Below the pieces are notes generated by a model. The model did not search any database. It had not been told where the DNA came from and saw nothing but the letters and a program-made list of their open reading frames with translations. DNA of 18,181 nt. Origin: Bacteroidaceae bacterium (GTDB lineage: Bacteria; Bacteroidota; Bacteroidia; Bacteroidales; Bacteroidaceae). The position numbers and the translations under genes were made by a program. The stretch's first letter is position 1. Every line of letters starts with the position of its first letter. Positions 1 through 8,336 of the stretch are shown piece after piece. The stretch is taken from assembly GCA_900769765.1 (NCBI GenBank), contig CAAGHW010000064.1, positions 1 through 18,181 on the forward strand. The letters are read 5' to 3'.

Positions 1-2658
1 GCCTTCACTATTTGTGATAGAGGTAAGGCAACCTTCAACGTGGATGGAAAACACGAGCAGCTTTCATTCATCATTGGGCCTGTTGACTATCAATTATTCA
101 ACGAATCGTCTATCGTCACTATTCTTGCTGACGGAAGAAAGATTTTCGATGCCGTAGTGAAACCCGCCGATTTGCCCAGACATATCACCCTGAACATCAG
201 TGGTGTCAACACTTTGCAATTCGTAGAGGTAAAGAACGCTTTGAATATTGCCTTCTGCGAGGTGGCGCTGTGGGATAAGGACGAGATTCCTCACGACTTA
301 CAAAGTAAAGCAGAACCAAATGCACAGAAAAAGTTGCTTTTCAAGGATATCAAGCCTTACCACATGAACGGTACTACAGAGTTGAACAACAACGGTCACA
401 AATGGGTAACGCCTGACAGAAAAACCACCTCTATCAAAATTGGCAACAAAACTTGGGATTATGGCCTTGCCATGGACCTCTCAATGCAACTTATTGGCAA
501 TGGAGCCAAGGAGACACATCTCAACATCAAAGGTCAATATGAGACACTACAGTTCACGGTAGGTCCGTTGGCAACTGACAATGCAAAAAACGGTAGAGGA
601 TGGATTACCGTACTTGGCGACAACAAGATTCTATATGAATACGAGATAGAGCAAGATCACATTGCCCGACATGTAACGCTAAACATTGAGGGGGTACATA
701 AACTTACATTTGCCAGCGAGCAGACCGACGGTAGCCAAGGAGCGGGTATCGTAGATGCGTGGGTATTTCCGAAGGGACAAGGCCCAGTAGAGACCTCACA
801 GGAGACAACCGAGGTGATAGATCCTAAGTTGAAAACACTACCCGATGTGTGTAAACTGATTAGCAACATACCACCCTACTCGCTGCGAAGCGGTGTAGAA
901 CAACAGCTCTACGACGGCAAGTCGGATTATATAACCTTCTCCATGGGAGGTGTGAAGTTCAGCGAGGTTTTCATTCTGTACAACAAAGCCAACGTTCTGA
1001 GCAATGATGTACACTCACACGCCATATTCGACCTAGGTAATGAATTTGACTACATTAGCTTCACCGTTGGCTATGTGAGCAAGAGTTGGGCGATGAGCAA
1101 CGACCAACTAAGTGTCTTTGCAGATGATAAACTGATATTCCAGACTCCACTTCAGCCAACCTTCCCAAACCAAACGTTTGTAGTACCTATCAAGAAGTGC
1201 CGCAAACTGAAATTTGAGAGCAAGGGACAAGGTACCTTGGACGTAGCCGCATATGGCGTGGCCGACCTGGTAGTATATCGAGGCGACCCCGTTGAAAATG
1301 AGCTATTCGTACATCCTACACCGGAATGTCCTTCCGAGATTGACCTTATTGACTTGGGAGCGCCCTACCTACACTATGTAAGTTCGGCTGAATCAGGTGT
1401 CTTTGTCAATGGTAAATCCAAAAAAGACTATTTCACAAGATACGACAACAGTAGAATATACAAAGGTTTTATACTACAAACAAGCACCCACTTCTCGCTA
1501 GACCAAGGAGTGCTTGCCGGTTCAGATGCTGTAGGGGCTGCGACTATCGGCGCTGCAGCTATCGGTGCAGCATTTGTGCCCATCGGTGTATCAGTTGGCG
1601 GTGCCATTGTGGGAACCTCACTTATGAGTGTTGCCGGACTGATGATGCTTGCCGCCGGAGGAGAAGCGATAGAGAACTCTTGTGCAGCCTTTAACACCTA
1701 TGGCGAGTACAACAGTGTAACCTTTACCGTCGAATGTCTCAGAACACAGGGCGACACACAATTTTTCGGCACAGACACAGCCCAACCCGACATTAGCGAG
1801 AGAAAAGAAAAACTATTGATTGGCGCAGACCACACCGTCATGGCAGAACTTGCTATCTTCGAAGGAATGGAACCGCAAACAGTGACTGTACCCATTAATG
1901 GCTGCGGACAACTCATGTTCTGGCTCGCAAATACCAAGGGCACATCGGCAGCATACGTCTTCCATGACATAAAGGTGTCAAAAGAGAAGTGTGAGCTCAT
2001 CGTCCCAGAAGACATGAGACCCTCAGAGGCCGTAGTAACAGAACCACGCTGGACGGAACAGACAATACCTGAAGGGTGGACAAAACCAAACAGTTGTGGC
2101 GTTAGTGCCATTGACAGTTACTTGGTTGGGCTCAGGAACCTCTACGACAATGCTTCAAAGGCTATCAAAAAATATGCTCCATCATATACTATCCACACCT
2201 ATTACCTTGAAACCGAAGCCATGCAGATATGCAAGGCTGTAAAACTAATAAGCAAAGTGCCGACAAGTACGGGCGAACACAATGCAATACGCATTCCATA
2301 CACATTAGAACAATATGGTTACACCATAAAGTCGTTGAGAGAGATGAAAGAAGAGATCGTTTCGTTGAGCTTAAAACAAGCGAGTGCTGTGGCGGCTTTG
2401 CCTGAGTTAGGCCTGGGAGCACTATCCTATGGTAAGGTGTTAAAGGAATGCAATAAACTCCTAAAGCTATTGAAGGAGGCTGTCAATGAAATGCATCAAT
2501 GTACTATTGAAAATGAGGCATTCCTAAAGAAACTTATATCCACCGCCATTGATATTGATGGACGCGAATCCAATGAAAAGACCATCTTTGCCCCCCTTCT
2601 TTCGGGAGAGGAGACACCTAACGGGACAAAATCAAAAGTACGAAACTTTGCAGAATAA
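1..2658 (+). CDS. NPCBM-repeat protein with internal glycine-zipper segment (5' truncated)
   Basis: The frame stays open to base 1 and the residues before the GTG at 40 continue a domain, so that GTG is not a real start and the gene begins outside the window. About 885 residues are visible (numbered from base 1). Modules 1 (to ~110), 2 (~115-262) and 3 (~280-425) resemble NPCBM/NEW2 jelly-roll carbohydrate-binding domains: a 'YETLQFTVGP'-type strand, a 'GWITVLGDNKILYE' strand and a 'VTLNIEGVHKLTF' strand. A fourth module (~444-672) is interrupted at ~510-555 by a hydrophobic Gly/Ala block with repeated small-xxx-small spacing. The C-terminal ~190 residues look helical, with Lys/Glu-rich stretches. 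NPCBM domains usually accompany glycosidases; no catalytic domain is visible here, though one could lie upstream. Neither location nor function can be read. A membrane-active or glycan-binding surface protein is inference only. Confidence 0.75.
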   Translation, partial: AFTICDRGKATFNVDGKHEQLSFIIGPVDYQLFNESSIVTILADGRKIFDAVVKPADLPRHITLNISGVNTLQFVEVKNALNIAFCEVALWDKDEIPHDLQSKAEPNAQKKLLFKDIKPYHMNGTTELNNNGHKWVTPDRKTTSIKIGNKTWDYGLAMDLSMQLIGNGAKETHLNIKGQYETLQFTVGPLATDNAKNGRGWITVLGDNKILYEYEIEQDHIARHVTLNIEGVHKLTFASEQTDGSQGAGIVDAWVFPKGQGPVETSQETTEVIDPKLKTLPDVCKLISNIPPYSLRSGVEQQLYDGKSDYITFSMGGVKFSEVFILYNKANVLSNDVHSHAIFDLGNEFDYISFTVGYVSKSWAMSNDQLSVFADDKLIFQTPLQPTFPNQTFVVPIKKCRKLKFESKGQGTLDVAAYGVADLVVYRGDPVENELFVHPTPECPSEIDLIDLGAPYLHYVSSAESGVFVNGKSKKDYFTRYDNSRIYKGFILQTSTHFSLDQGVLAGSDAVGAATIGAAAIGAAFVPIGVSVGGAIVGTSLMSVAGLMMLAAGGEAIENSCAAFNTYGEYNSVTFTVECLRTQGDTQFFGTDTAQPDISERKEKLLIGADHTVMAELAIFEGMEPQTVTVPINGCGQLMFWLANTKGTSAAYVFHDIKVSKEKCELIVPEDMRPSEAVVTEPRWTEQTIPEGWTKPNSCGVSAIDSYLVGLRNLYDNASKAIKKYAPSYTIHTYYLETEAMQICKAVKLISKVPTSTGEHNAIRIPYTLEQYGYTIKSLREMKEEIVSLSLKQASAVAALPELGLGALSYGKVLKECNKLLKLLKEAVNEMHQCTIENEAFLKKLISTAIDIDGRESNEKTIFAPLLSGEETPNGTKSKVRNFAE

Positions 2659-2717
2659 CGATGTAGTCATTCTTTATAGGAACAGCGTGCTATTCCTGTA
2701 AATATAATAAATACCAC

Positions 2718-4814
2718 ATGAAAAGATTCATCTCCATACTATTGTTAATCCTGCCATTGCTGGCAGTAGCACAGGAAAAGACAAAAGTTGCCTGCATAGG
2801 CAATAGTGTGACATACGGATATGGGCACAAAGAGCCGTCAAAGACATCATATCCCACCCAGCTACAGAAGATGTTGGGCGACAAGTACGAGGTACGCAAC
2901 TTCGGCCATTCGGGTGCAACGTTGTTGAGCAAAGGACACCGTCCATACATAAACCTGCCCGAATACAAGGCTGCACTTGAATTTGCTCCAGACATTGCTG
3001 TAATACATCTGGGACTCAACGACACCGACCCACGGAACTGGCCCAACTACCGCGACGAGTTCTATGGCGACTACATAAACATCATTGAGGCGCTACGCGA
3101 AGCCAACCCCGAAGTCGAAGTATATGTCTGCCAGATGACACCCATATTCCATTGGCATCGCCGTTTCAAGAGCGGAACACGCGATTGGTACTGGCAGATA
3201 CAGGAACTCATACCGTATATTGCCGAATATGACAATTTTGAACTCATAGACCTGAGCCGTTACTTGTACCACCGCCCCGACCTGATGCCCGATGCATTGC
3301 ACCCCGACGCAGAGGGAGCCGGCATCATTGCCAAGCAGGTATATTCGGCAATAACCGACGACTTCGGTGGATTGTCGTTACCTGCAATTTACAGCGACAA
3401 CATGGTAATACAACGCGACAAGCCATTTGTTGTCAAAGGAACGGCAAATGCAGGCGACGAGGTTTGCGTGAAACTCGGCAAGCAGAAAATTAAGAGCTAC
3501 GCCAACGAGTGGGGCGAGTGGCAAGCGACTTTTGCTCCCATGAAGGCCGACGGCAAGAACTATACGATGACAGTCGAATGCGGCAAAGAGAAACTCACAT
3601 ACAACAACATTGTTGTAGGCGAGGTGTGGCTGTGCTCGGGACAATCGAACATGGCATTCATGATTAAGGAGAGTTCACACATAGAACAGAGCCTTGCCAA
3701 CGCAGAGGGCAAGGATATCCGCCTTTACGACATGAAACCGAGAGTCATCACAAACAACATCGAATGGGATTCGATAGACCTTGTAAGACTCAACAACCAC
3801 GACTACTACCTGCCGACAAGTTGGCAGATGCAGAACGGGCAGAACGTAAAGGAGTTCTCGGCTGTAGCATACCACTTCGGTGCCATGCTTGCCGACTCAT
3901 TGGGTGTTCCTGTAGGACTTATCTGCAACGCTGTAGGCGGAGCACCTGCCGAGGCATACATCGACCGCAAGACATTGGAGTTCCACCCCGTGCTTGTCGA
4001 CATATTATATAATTGGAGAAGCAACGACATGATACAGGACTGGTGCCGTGGCCGTGCAAGCAAGAACATCGCCAAGAGCACGAACAACCTGCAACGCCAC
4101 CCCTATGAACCTTGCTACCTCTACGAAACAGGTATAATGCCCATAGCCCACTACCCCATCAAAGGAGCCATATGGTATCAGGGCGAGTCGAATGCACACA
4201 ACGTGGAACTGCACGAGGTCATATTCCCCACACTCATTGACAGCTGGCGCAGGACATGGAACAACCCCGAGATGCCGTTCTACTTTGTTCAGCTATCGAG
4301 CATAAACCGCCCGTCCTGGCCACATTTCCGTGACTCACAGCGTCGCATGGCGGCTGAAATATCCAACTGTGACTTTGCCGTGTCGAGCGACAAAGGTGAC
4401 CCTTACGATGTCCATCCGAAGGAAAAAGCACCGGTGGGAGAACGCCTTGCACGCCTTGCCCTAAACCAGACATACGGTATGAGCCACGTTGCACAGCACG
4501 GCCCCACACCTGTAAGCGCAAAGAATGTGATAGAGAAGACAACAGGCCGCATTGTCATAGAGTTCAGCGATGCAAAAGAGCTGAAAACAAGCGACGACAA
4601 GCCTTTGCGTGGATTGGAAGCCGGAGGTATTGTTGGCAGCTTCTATGAAATCCAAAGCGAGAATATAAAGATTGAAGGTAACCGCATAATCATTGAAGGC
4701 CCGGCAGCAGCATGTGCAATGAGAATACGCTATGCGTGGAAACCTTACACCGATGCCAACCTCGTAAACGAGACAGGCTTGCCGGCAAGCACGTTCGAAA
4801 TAGCAATCAAATAA
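2718..4814 (+). CDS. nanS: Secreted two-domain sialate O-acetylesterase-like enzyme
   Basis: The 698-aa protein starts with a Lys-Arg plus hydrophobic signal peptide (cleavage near residue 18-20). Domain 1 (~22-215) is an SGNH/GDSL hydrolase: G28-N29-S30 carries the nucleophile Ser30 (GNS instead of GDS), G99-L100-N101-D102 is the block III Asn region, and D192-A-L-H195 completes the triad. Domain 2 (~220-698) is a DUF303/SASA-type acetylesterase: nucleophile Ser310 in G308-Q-S-N-M, a W486-Y-Q-G-E-S-N block, and a D564-V-H566 pair. Both active sites look intact. Two-domain esterases of this kind in Bacteroidetes (Tannerella NanS, Bacteroides EstA) remove 9-O-acetyl groups from sialic acid so that sialidase can act. 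No sialidase or nan gene is adjacent, so acetyl-xylan or another acetylated glycan remains possible. It likely acts in the periplasm or at the surface. It ends in the shared hairpin at 4809-4848. Confidence 0.82.
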   Translation: MKRFISILLLILPLLAVAQEKTKVACIGNSVTYGYGHKEPSKTSYPTQLQKMLGDKYEVRNFGHSGATLLSKGHRPYINLPEYKAALEFAPDIAVIHLGLNDTDPRNWPNYRDEFYGDYINIIEALREANPEVEVYVCQMTPIFHWHRRFKSGTRDWYWQIQELIPYIAEYDNFELIDLSRYLYHRPDLMPDALHPDAEGAGIIAKQVYSAITDDFGGLSLPAIYSDNMVIQRDKPFVVKGTANAGDEVCVKLGKQKIKSYANEWGEWQATFAPMKADGKNYTMTVECGKEKLTYNNIVVGEVWLCSGQSNMAFMIKESSHIEQSLANAEGKDIRLYDMKPRVITNNIEWDSIDLVRLNNHDYYLPTSWQMQNGQNVKEFSAVAYHFGAMLADSLGVPVGLICNAVGGAPAEAYIDRKTLEFHPVLVDILYNWRSNDMIQDWCRGRASKNIAKSTNNLQRHPYEPCYLYETGIMPIAHYPIKGAIWYQGESNAHNVELHEVIFPTLIDSWRRTWNNPEMPFYFVQLSSINRPSWPHFRDSQRRMAAEISNCDFAVSSDKGDPYDVHPKEKAPVGERLARLALNQTYGMSHVAQHGPTPVSAKNVIEKTTGRIVIEFSDAKELKTSDDKPLRGLEAGGIVGSFYEIQSENIKIEGNRIIIEGPAAACAMRIRYAWKPYTDANLVNETGLPASTFEIAIK

Positions 4815-4848
4815 GAAAAGGCACTCGTTTGAGTGCCTTTTCTTATTT
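4809..4848. terminator. Bidirectional intrinsic terminator holding both stop codons
   Basis: A perfect 18-bp stem (4809-4826 with 4831-4848) closes on a four-base GTTT loop. Each arm carries an A-rich or T-rich outer flank, so a T-tract follows the GC core (GGCACTC/GAGTGCC) on either strand. The TAA of the esterase (4812-4814) lies in the left arm and the TAA of the convergent GNAT gene (4843-4845) in the right arm. The hairpin should end both transcripts. Confidence 0.92.
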
Positions 4849-5466
4849 ACTCTTTGGACGGTGCATTGCAAACAGTGTGAGATTGCCTGATTTAACAGGT
4901 ACCTGCCCTTTCAGTTGAAACGAAAAATGTTCATATAACCCGACATTCTCGGGCTTGAATGTTTCGAGATAACACCCCTCTCCCCTGTCATCAAGGTAGC
5001 GCAGAAAAGCAGTCATAAGTTGTTTGCCATAATTCTGTCCCTGTTTATCCAAGCGGGTAGCAAAAGCAAACAGATAACCGTCATCATCAGCTTTATATCT
5101 TTTAGCCACGTTTTCTACCTCGGCTTTAGAACGCAACATACGGAATAAGCGTCGTAACCCCATCTTGAGTATGCCGGCAGTCAGATACGAGATAGAATTG
5201 GGTTCCTTGCATCCGGGAGGTAGATATATCAATACAGAGTTCGCCTCTTTACTATCGGCGATACAGACTGCATTTCCAAAATAAAGCGCGATTGACACAG
5301 CCCAGAAACGGCTCATCTTGCGATGGTTGTATCTACCGTTGCAGACATACCTGAACAGTTTGTATTGACTGAAGCCATCGGCAAGCGTATCGGCAAAACG
5401 CTCGATATCACAGCGTTGCATCACATAGCAATCCTTGAAAGCCGAGTCGTGATTTACATTCATCAC
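4843..5466 (-). CDS. GNAT family N-acetyltransferase
   Basis: The 207-aa protein has the acetyl-CoA-binding motif A of GNAT enzymes near residues 136-150: a strand ending 'FATRLD', then Q142-G-Q-N-Y-G147-K. This is followed by a 'YLETFKPENVGLYEHF' block (166-181) that matches the motif B strand, Asn and Tyr of the fold. The N-terminal half (motifs C/D, ~15-100) is divergent. The substrate cannot be read; family members acetylate small amines, antibiotics or protein N-termini. The start is either of two adjacent ATG codons (5466 or 5463). It lies 73 bp downstream of kbl on the same strand, separated by a hairpin, so it may have partly independent transcription. No membrane segment or signal peptide is present, so it should be cytoplasmic. 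Confidence 0.82.
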   Translation of the reverse strand: MMNVNHDSAFKDCYVMQRCDIERFADTLADGFSQYKLFRYVCNGRYNHRKMSRFWAVSIALYFGNAVCIADSKEANSVLIYLPPGCKEPNSISYLTAGILKMGLRRLFRMLRSKAEVENVAKRYKADDDGYLFAFATRLDKQGQNYGKQLMTAFLRYLDDRGEGCYLETFKPENVGLYEHFSFQLKGQVPVKSGNLTLFAMHRPKSK

Positions 5467-5490
5467 TTTAAATTACATTAGAAAATGGAA

Positions 5491-5516
5491 TAGGTTCGGC
5501 CTGCCGACCGAACCTA
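5491..5516 (-). terminator. Probable kbl terminator or attenuator hairpin
   Basis: A 9-bp perfect inverted repeat (TAGGTTCGG at 5491-5499, CCGAACCTA at 5508-5516) with an 8-base loop sits in the 73-bp gap between kbl and the GNAT gene. Read on the minus strand it is followed by a weak, interrupted T-rich run (TTCCATTTTC). It may therefore end kbl messages only partly and let some transcription reach the GNAT gene. Confidence 0.55.
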
Positions 5517-5539
5517 CCTGTATAATCATTGCTGAAATA

Positions 5540-6730
5540 TCACTTTATTACGCCAAGTTCCTTGCCCACCTTGATGAAAGCGTTGATAGCCTTGTCCAGG
5601 TGCTCCTGCTCGTGAGCGGCAGAGAGCTGTACGCGGATACGTGCCTCGCCCTTTGGAACGACAGGATAGTAGAAACCTGTAACGAATATACCCTCCTGGG
5701 CCATCTTCTGCGCGAACACCTGTGAAAGCGGAGCATCGTAGAGCATTACAGCACAGATAGCCGACTGTGTAGGCTTGATGTCGAAGCCTGCAGCCAACAT
5801 CTTATCGCGGAAATAGTTCACATTGTTCTGCAACTTGGTGTGGAGTTCGTCGCTCTCGGCAAGCATCTTGAACACCTCGATAGATGCACCCACCACTGAG
5901 GGTGGCAATGAGTTGGAGAACAAATAAGGACGTGAACGCTGACGGAGCATGTCGATAATCTCCTTGCGGCCTGTTGTGAAACCGCCTACCGCACCACCGA
6001 AAGCCTTACCGAATGTACCTGTAAAGATGTCGATGCGTCCGTAGCAGTCGAACTGCTCGGCAACGCCGTGACCTGTAGCACCTACCACACCGGCAGAGTG
6101 GCTCTCGTCAACCATTACAAGAGCGTTGTACTTTTCTGCAAGGTCGCAGATTTTATCCATTGGAGCGACATTACCGTCCATTGAGAACACGCCGTCGGTA
6201 ACTATTATGCGGAAACGCTGTGCCTGAGCCTCTTGCAAGCAACGCTCCAGATCGGCCATGTCGGCGTTGGCATAACGGTAACGCTGAGCCTTGCAAAGAC
6301 GTACACCGTCAATGATTGATGCATGGTTAAGAGAGTCAGAGATGATGGCATCCTCGGCTGTGAACAGAGGCTCGAACAGACCGCCGTTGGCATCGAAGCA
6401 TGCTGCATAAAGGATAGTATCCTCGGTCTTGAAATAGTCGGCAACAGCCTTTTCCAAGGTCTTGTGGTAGTCCTGTGTACCGCAGATGAAACGTACCGAT
6501 GACATACCGAAGCCACGTGCATCCATAGCCTCCTGCGCAGCCTTCATAAGACGTGGGTTATTCGACAGGCCAAGATAGTTGTTGGCACAGAAGTTAAGTG
6601 CCTTTGAACCGTCCTCAAGAGTAATCTCGGCAAACTGCTGCGATGCGATATTGCGTTCTTTCTTATAAAGACCAGCCTCTTCTATTGCAGCCAATTCATT
6701 CTGTAGATGTTGTTGGAATTTTCCGTACAT
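5540..6730 (-). CDS. kbl: Glycine C-acetyltransferase (2-amino-3-ketobutyrate CoA ligase)
   Basis: A PLP enzyme of the alpha-oxoamine synthase family. It splits 2-amino-3-ketobutyrate with CoA into glycine and acetyl-CoA, the second step of threonine degradation. The 396-aa length fits the family (E. coli Kbl is 398). Visible landmarks are NFCANNYLGLS (46-56), FICGTQ (81-86), the stacking-His region SLNHAS (133-138), D208-E-S-H211 that binds the PLP ring, and the Schiff-base Lys242 in GTFGKAFGG. Related enzymes (AKB ligase, 8-amino-7-oxononanoate synthase, ALA synthase) share these motifs. Assignment to Kbl rests on overall resemblance and on the SDR threonine dehydrogenase 1.6 kb away, which makes the substrate of Kbl. 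The gene is divergent from the DUF819 gene, and a -7 element lies about 50 bp upstream. Cytoplasmic. Confidence 0.95.
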   Translation of the reverse strand: MYGKFQQHLQNELAAIEEAGLYKKERNIASQQFAEITLEDGSKALNFCANNYLGLSNNPRLMKAAQEAMDARGFGMSSVRFICGTQDYHKTLEKAVADYFKTEDTILYAACFDANGGLFEPLFTAEDAIISDSLNHASIIDGVRLCKAQRYRYANADMADLERCLQEAQAQRFRIIVTDGVFSMDGNVAPMDKICDLAEKYNALVMVDESHSAGVVGATGHGVAEQFDCYGRIDIFTGTFGKAFGGAVGGFTTGRKEIIDMLRQRSRPYLFSNSLPPSVVGASIEVFKMLAESDELHTKLQNNVNYFRDKMLAAGFDIKPTQSAICAVMLYDAPLSQVFAQKMAQEGIFVTGFYYPVVPKGEARIRVQLSAAHEQEHLDKAINAFIKVGKELGVIK

Positions 6731-6781
6731 TGTTTATATCTTTTAATTAATTATACTACGCGGTTATTTCTGTAACATCTA

Positions 6782-6817
6782 CAAAAGTATATTTTTTGGA
6801 TAAATTTTCATAGCAAG
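6782..6817 (-). promoter_or_regulatory. Candidate kbl promoter
   Basis: On the minus strand TACTTTTG (6782-6789) fits the Bacteroidetes -7 consensus TAnnTTTG, about 51 nt before the kbl ATG. The best -33 candidate is only CTTG (6814-6817), 24 nt away, which is wider than the usual 19-21. The -7 is good and the -33 weak. Confidence 0.5.
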
Positions 6818-6891
6818 TACAGGAAATATTTCAGCAATGATGTCGACAAGAGAGAATAAAATCAGCTATTCTGTATTTAAAAAGTTGTTAA

Positions 6892-6924
6892 TTTGTGATA
6901 TTTTAATAAAATGTTGTACCTTTG
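6892..6924 (+). promoter_or_regulatory. Bacteroidetes-type promoter for the DUF819 gene
   Basis: TTTG (6892-6895), a 21-nt spacer, then TACCTTTG (6917-6924) match the -33 and -7 boxes of the Bacteroidetes primary sigma factor. This leaves a leader of about 50 nt before the ATG at 6979. Together with the kbl -7 box it accounts for the 248-bp divergent intergenic region. I see no clear operator palindrome there. Confidence 0.72.
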
Positions 6925-6978
6925 GCGCGGCGCAAAAAGTTTATTTATACTTAAAGCCAAACACAAAATGAACAAACT

Positions 6979-8148
6979 ATGATAGGAAACATACTACTAT
7001 TGCTATTCTACTTGATAGCACCGGCAGGTATCTTGTTTATATGTCGTAAAACAAAGCTCTTCAACAAGATCGGCCCTGTATTGACACTGTATCTGTTGGG
7101 TGTCATAGTGGCAAACATAGGCATATTCCCTACCGAAGAGGCTGCATACGACAAGTTGTTCGGATTCATGGAATCCTTTTCAGGAGTACTCATTCCGTTG
7201 GCATTGCCCATGATACTCTTCGGTTGCAACTTCAAGAAATTCTCTTTAGGAAAATCGGTAAAGGCTTTTGTGGCAGGAGCATTCTCTGTTGTGGCATTCG
7301 TTGCAATAGGATATATCTTTTTCAGGAAAAACCTCGGTGACGAGGGCGCCATCATGGGTGCTTCACTCACAGGACAGTATCTTGGCGGTGCAGCCAACCT
7401 TGCAGCCATAAAGCAGATGTTGGGACTCAGCAGCGAGAATTTCATAATACTCACGACATGCAACCTCATCGTCTCGTTCTTCTATCTGATGTTCCTTATG
7501 GGCGGTGGTGTCAAGCTGGCACGTATCATTGTCGGCAAACGAGGCCGCAAGGAACAGAATGTAAAAGTAGAGGAATACACCGAGGAGAACCCTTACAAGG
7601 ATTTCGGCAAGAAGGAGAGCCTGCTGCAGCTCGGTAAGGTTTTGCTTGGTTCAATCGTCGTTATGGGCATTTCGGTATATGTAGGCAAGCTTTTCGGCAA
7701 AGACGGGGGTATATCAATGGTCGCGCTTATCCTCTCAATCACCACATTGTCGCTCCTGCTCACAAGTTGGAAAGAGGTGCGCACATGGGACAAGAGCTAC
7801 GATGCAGGAATGTACATCATATATGTATTCTGCCTTGTAATGGCAACAATGGCCGACTTGAGTAAAATCAACTGGAGCCAGAGCCTATATATTCTCATTT
7901 ACCAGGCTGTGATAATCTTCGGTTCGTTGTTCCTGACAATTCTTCTTGCTAGATTGTTCCGTATAGATGCCGACGATGCAGTCATAACATCGGACACCCT
8001 CATAAACTCTCCGTTGTGTGTGCCGATGATTGCTGCGACAATGAAGAACAAGGATGTAATAATGACGGGTATTGCCAACGGACTTTTGGGATACGCCGTA
8101 GGTAACTATATAGGATTCCTGATGTTCAACCTGCTCGGCATGTTCTGA
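6979..8148 (+). CDS. DUF819 family integral membrane protein (putative transporter)
   Basis: A 389-aa, strongly hydrophobic protein with about ten or eleven predicted membrane spans. A charged cytoplasm-like loop near residues 180-215 (GKRGRKEQNVKVEEY) splits it into two halves. The first half contains a conserved-looking GASLTGQYLGGAANLAAI stretch (~128-145). The second half has a matching discontinuous region (~335-370, SDTLINSPLCVPMIAATMKN) followed by a Gly-rich helix. This two-half layout is typical of secondary transporters, and the family resemblance is to DUF819 (YjcL-like), whose substrate I do not know to be established. The flanking genes kbl and tdh both belong to threonine catabolism, so a threonine, glycine or related substrate is a reasonable guess. 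It has its own promoter upstream and a terminator at 8169-8201. Confidence 0.82.
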   Translation: MIGNILLLLFYLIAPAGILFICRKTKLFNKIGPVLTLYLLGVIVANIGIFPTEEAAYDKLFGFMESFSGVLIPLALPMILFGCNFKKFSLGKSVKAFVAGAFSVVAFVAIGYIFFRKNLGDEGAIMGASLTGQYLGGAANLAAIKQMLGLSSENFIILTTCNLIVSFFYLMFLMGGGVKLARIIVGKRGRKEQNVKVEEYTEENPYKDFGKKESLLQLGKVLLGSIVVMGISVYVGKLFGKDGGISMVALILSITTLSLLLTSWKEVRTWDKSYDAGMYIIYVFCLVMATMADLSKINWSQSLYILIYQAVIIFGSLFLTILLARLFRIDADDAVITSDTLINSPLCVPMIAATMKNKDVIMTGIANGLLGYAVGNYIGFLMFNLLGMF

Positions 8149-8168
8149 CACACGACATTCCAAATATA

Positions 8169-8201
8169 AAAAAGCTACAGGCGCTTTGCTTGTAGCTTTT
8201 T
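8169..8201 (+). terminator. Intrinsic terminator after the DUF819 gene
   Basis: AAAAAGCTACA (8169-8179) pairs with TGTAGCTTTTT (8191-8201). Three more pairs inside (one G-T) close a loop of about five bases, and a T-rich tail continues. It lies 20 bp after the stop codon, so the DUF819 gene and tdh are probably separate transcripts. Confidence 0.85.
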
Positions 8202-8231
8202 ATGTTTTTCACCAATTTTATAATCAAAAAA

Positions 8232-8263
8232 TTTGTTGCTGTTTATAATTAGCAGTAACTTTG
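8232..8263 (+). promoter_or_regulatory. Bacteroidetes-type promoter for tdh
   Basis: TTTG (8232-8235), exactly 20 nt, then TAACTTTG (8256-8263) match the -33/-7 pattern. A leader of about 65 nt follows before the ATG at 8337. The leader is A-rich, with no strong Shine-Dalgarno, as is usual in this phylum. Confidence 0.75.
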
Positions 8264-8336
8264 AAAAATAATTGCAGGCACAACAGATGTTGTGTATGAC
8301 AGAACGAAAAAGAATAAACAAAAACAATATAGCCTT

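Noticed and set aside
2678..2697. Imperfect palindrome between the NPCBM gene and the esterase
   Set aside because: The arms are five and three base pairs with a mismatch and a two-base loop, and no T-run follows; too weak to call a terminator or operator.
4461..4871. Minus-strand open frame antisense to the esterase end
   Set aside because: It runs through the shared terminator and its product is cysteine-rich with no domain; the overlapping plus-strand esterase has clear motifs.
8292..8336. GTG-initiated 15-residue extension of the threonine dehydrogenase
   Set aside because: It would place a lysine-rich tail before the Rossmann strand; the ATG at 8337 gives the standard N-terminus and fits the promoter-leader distance.
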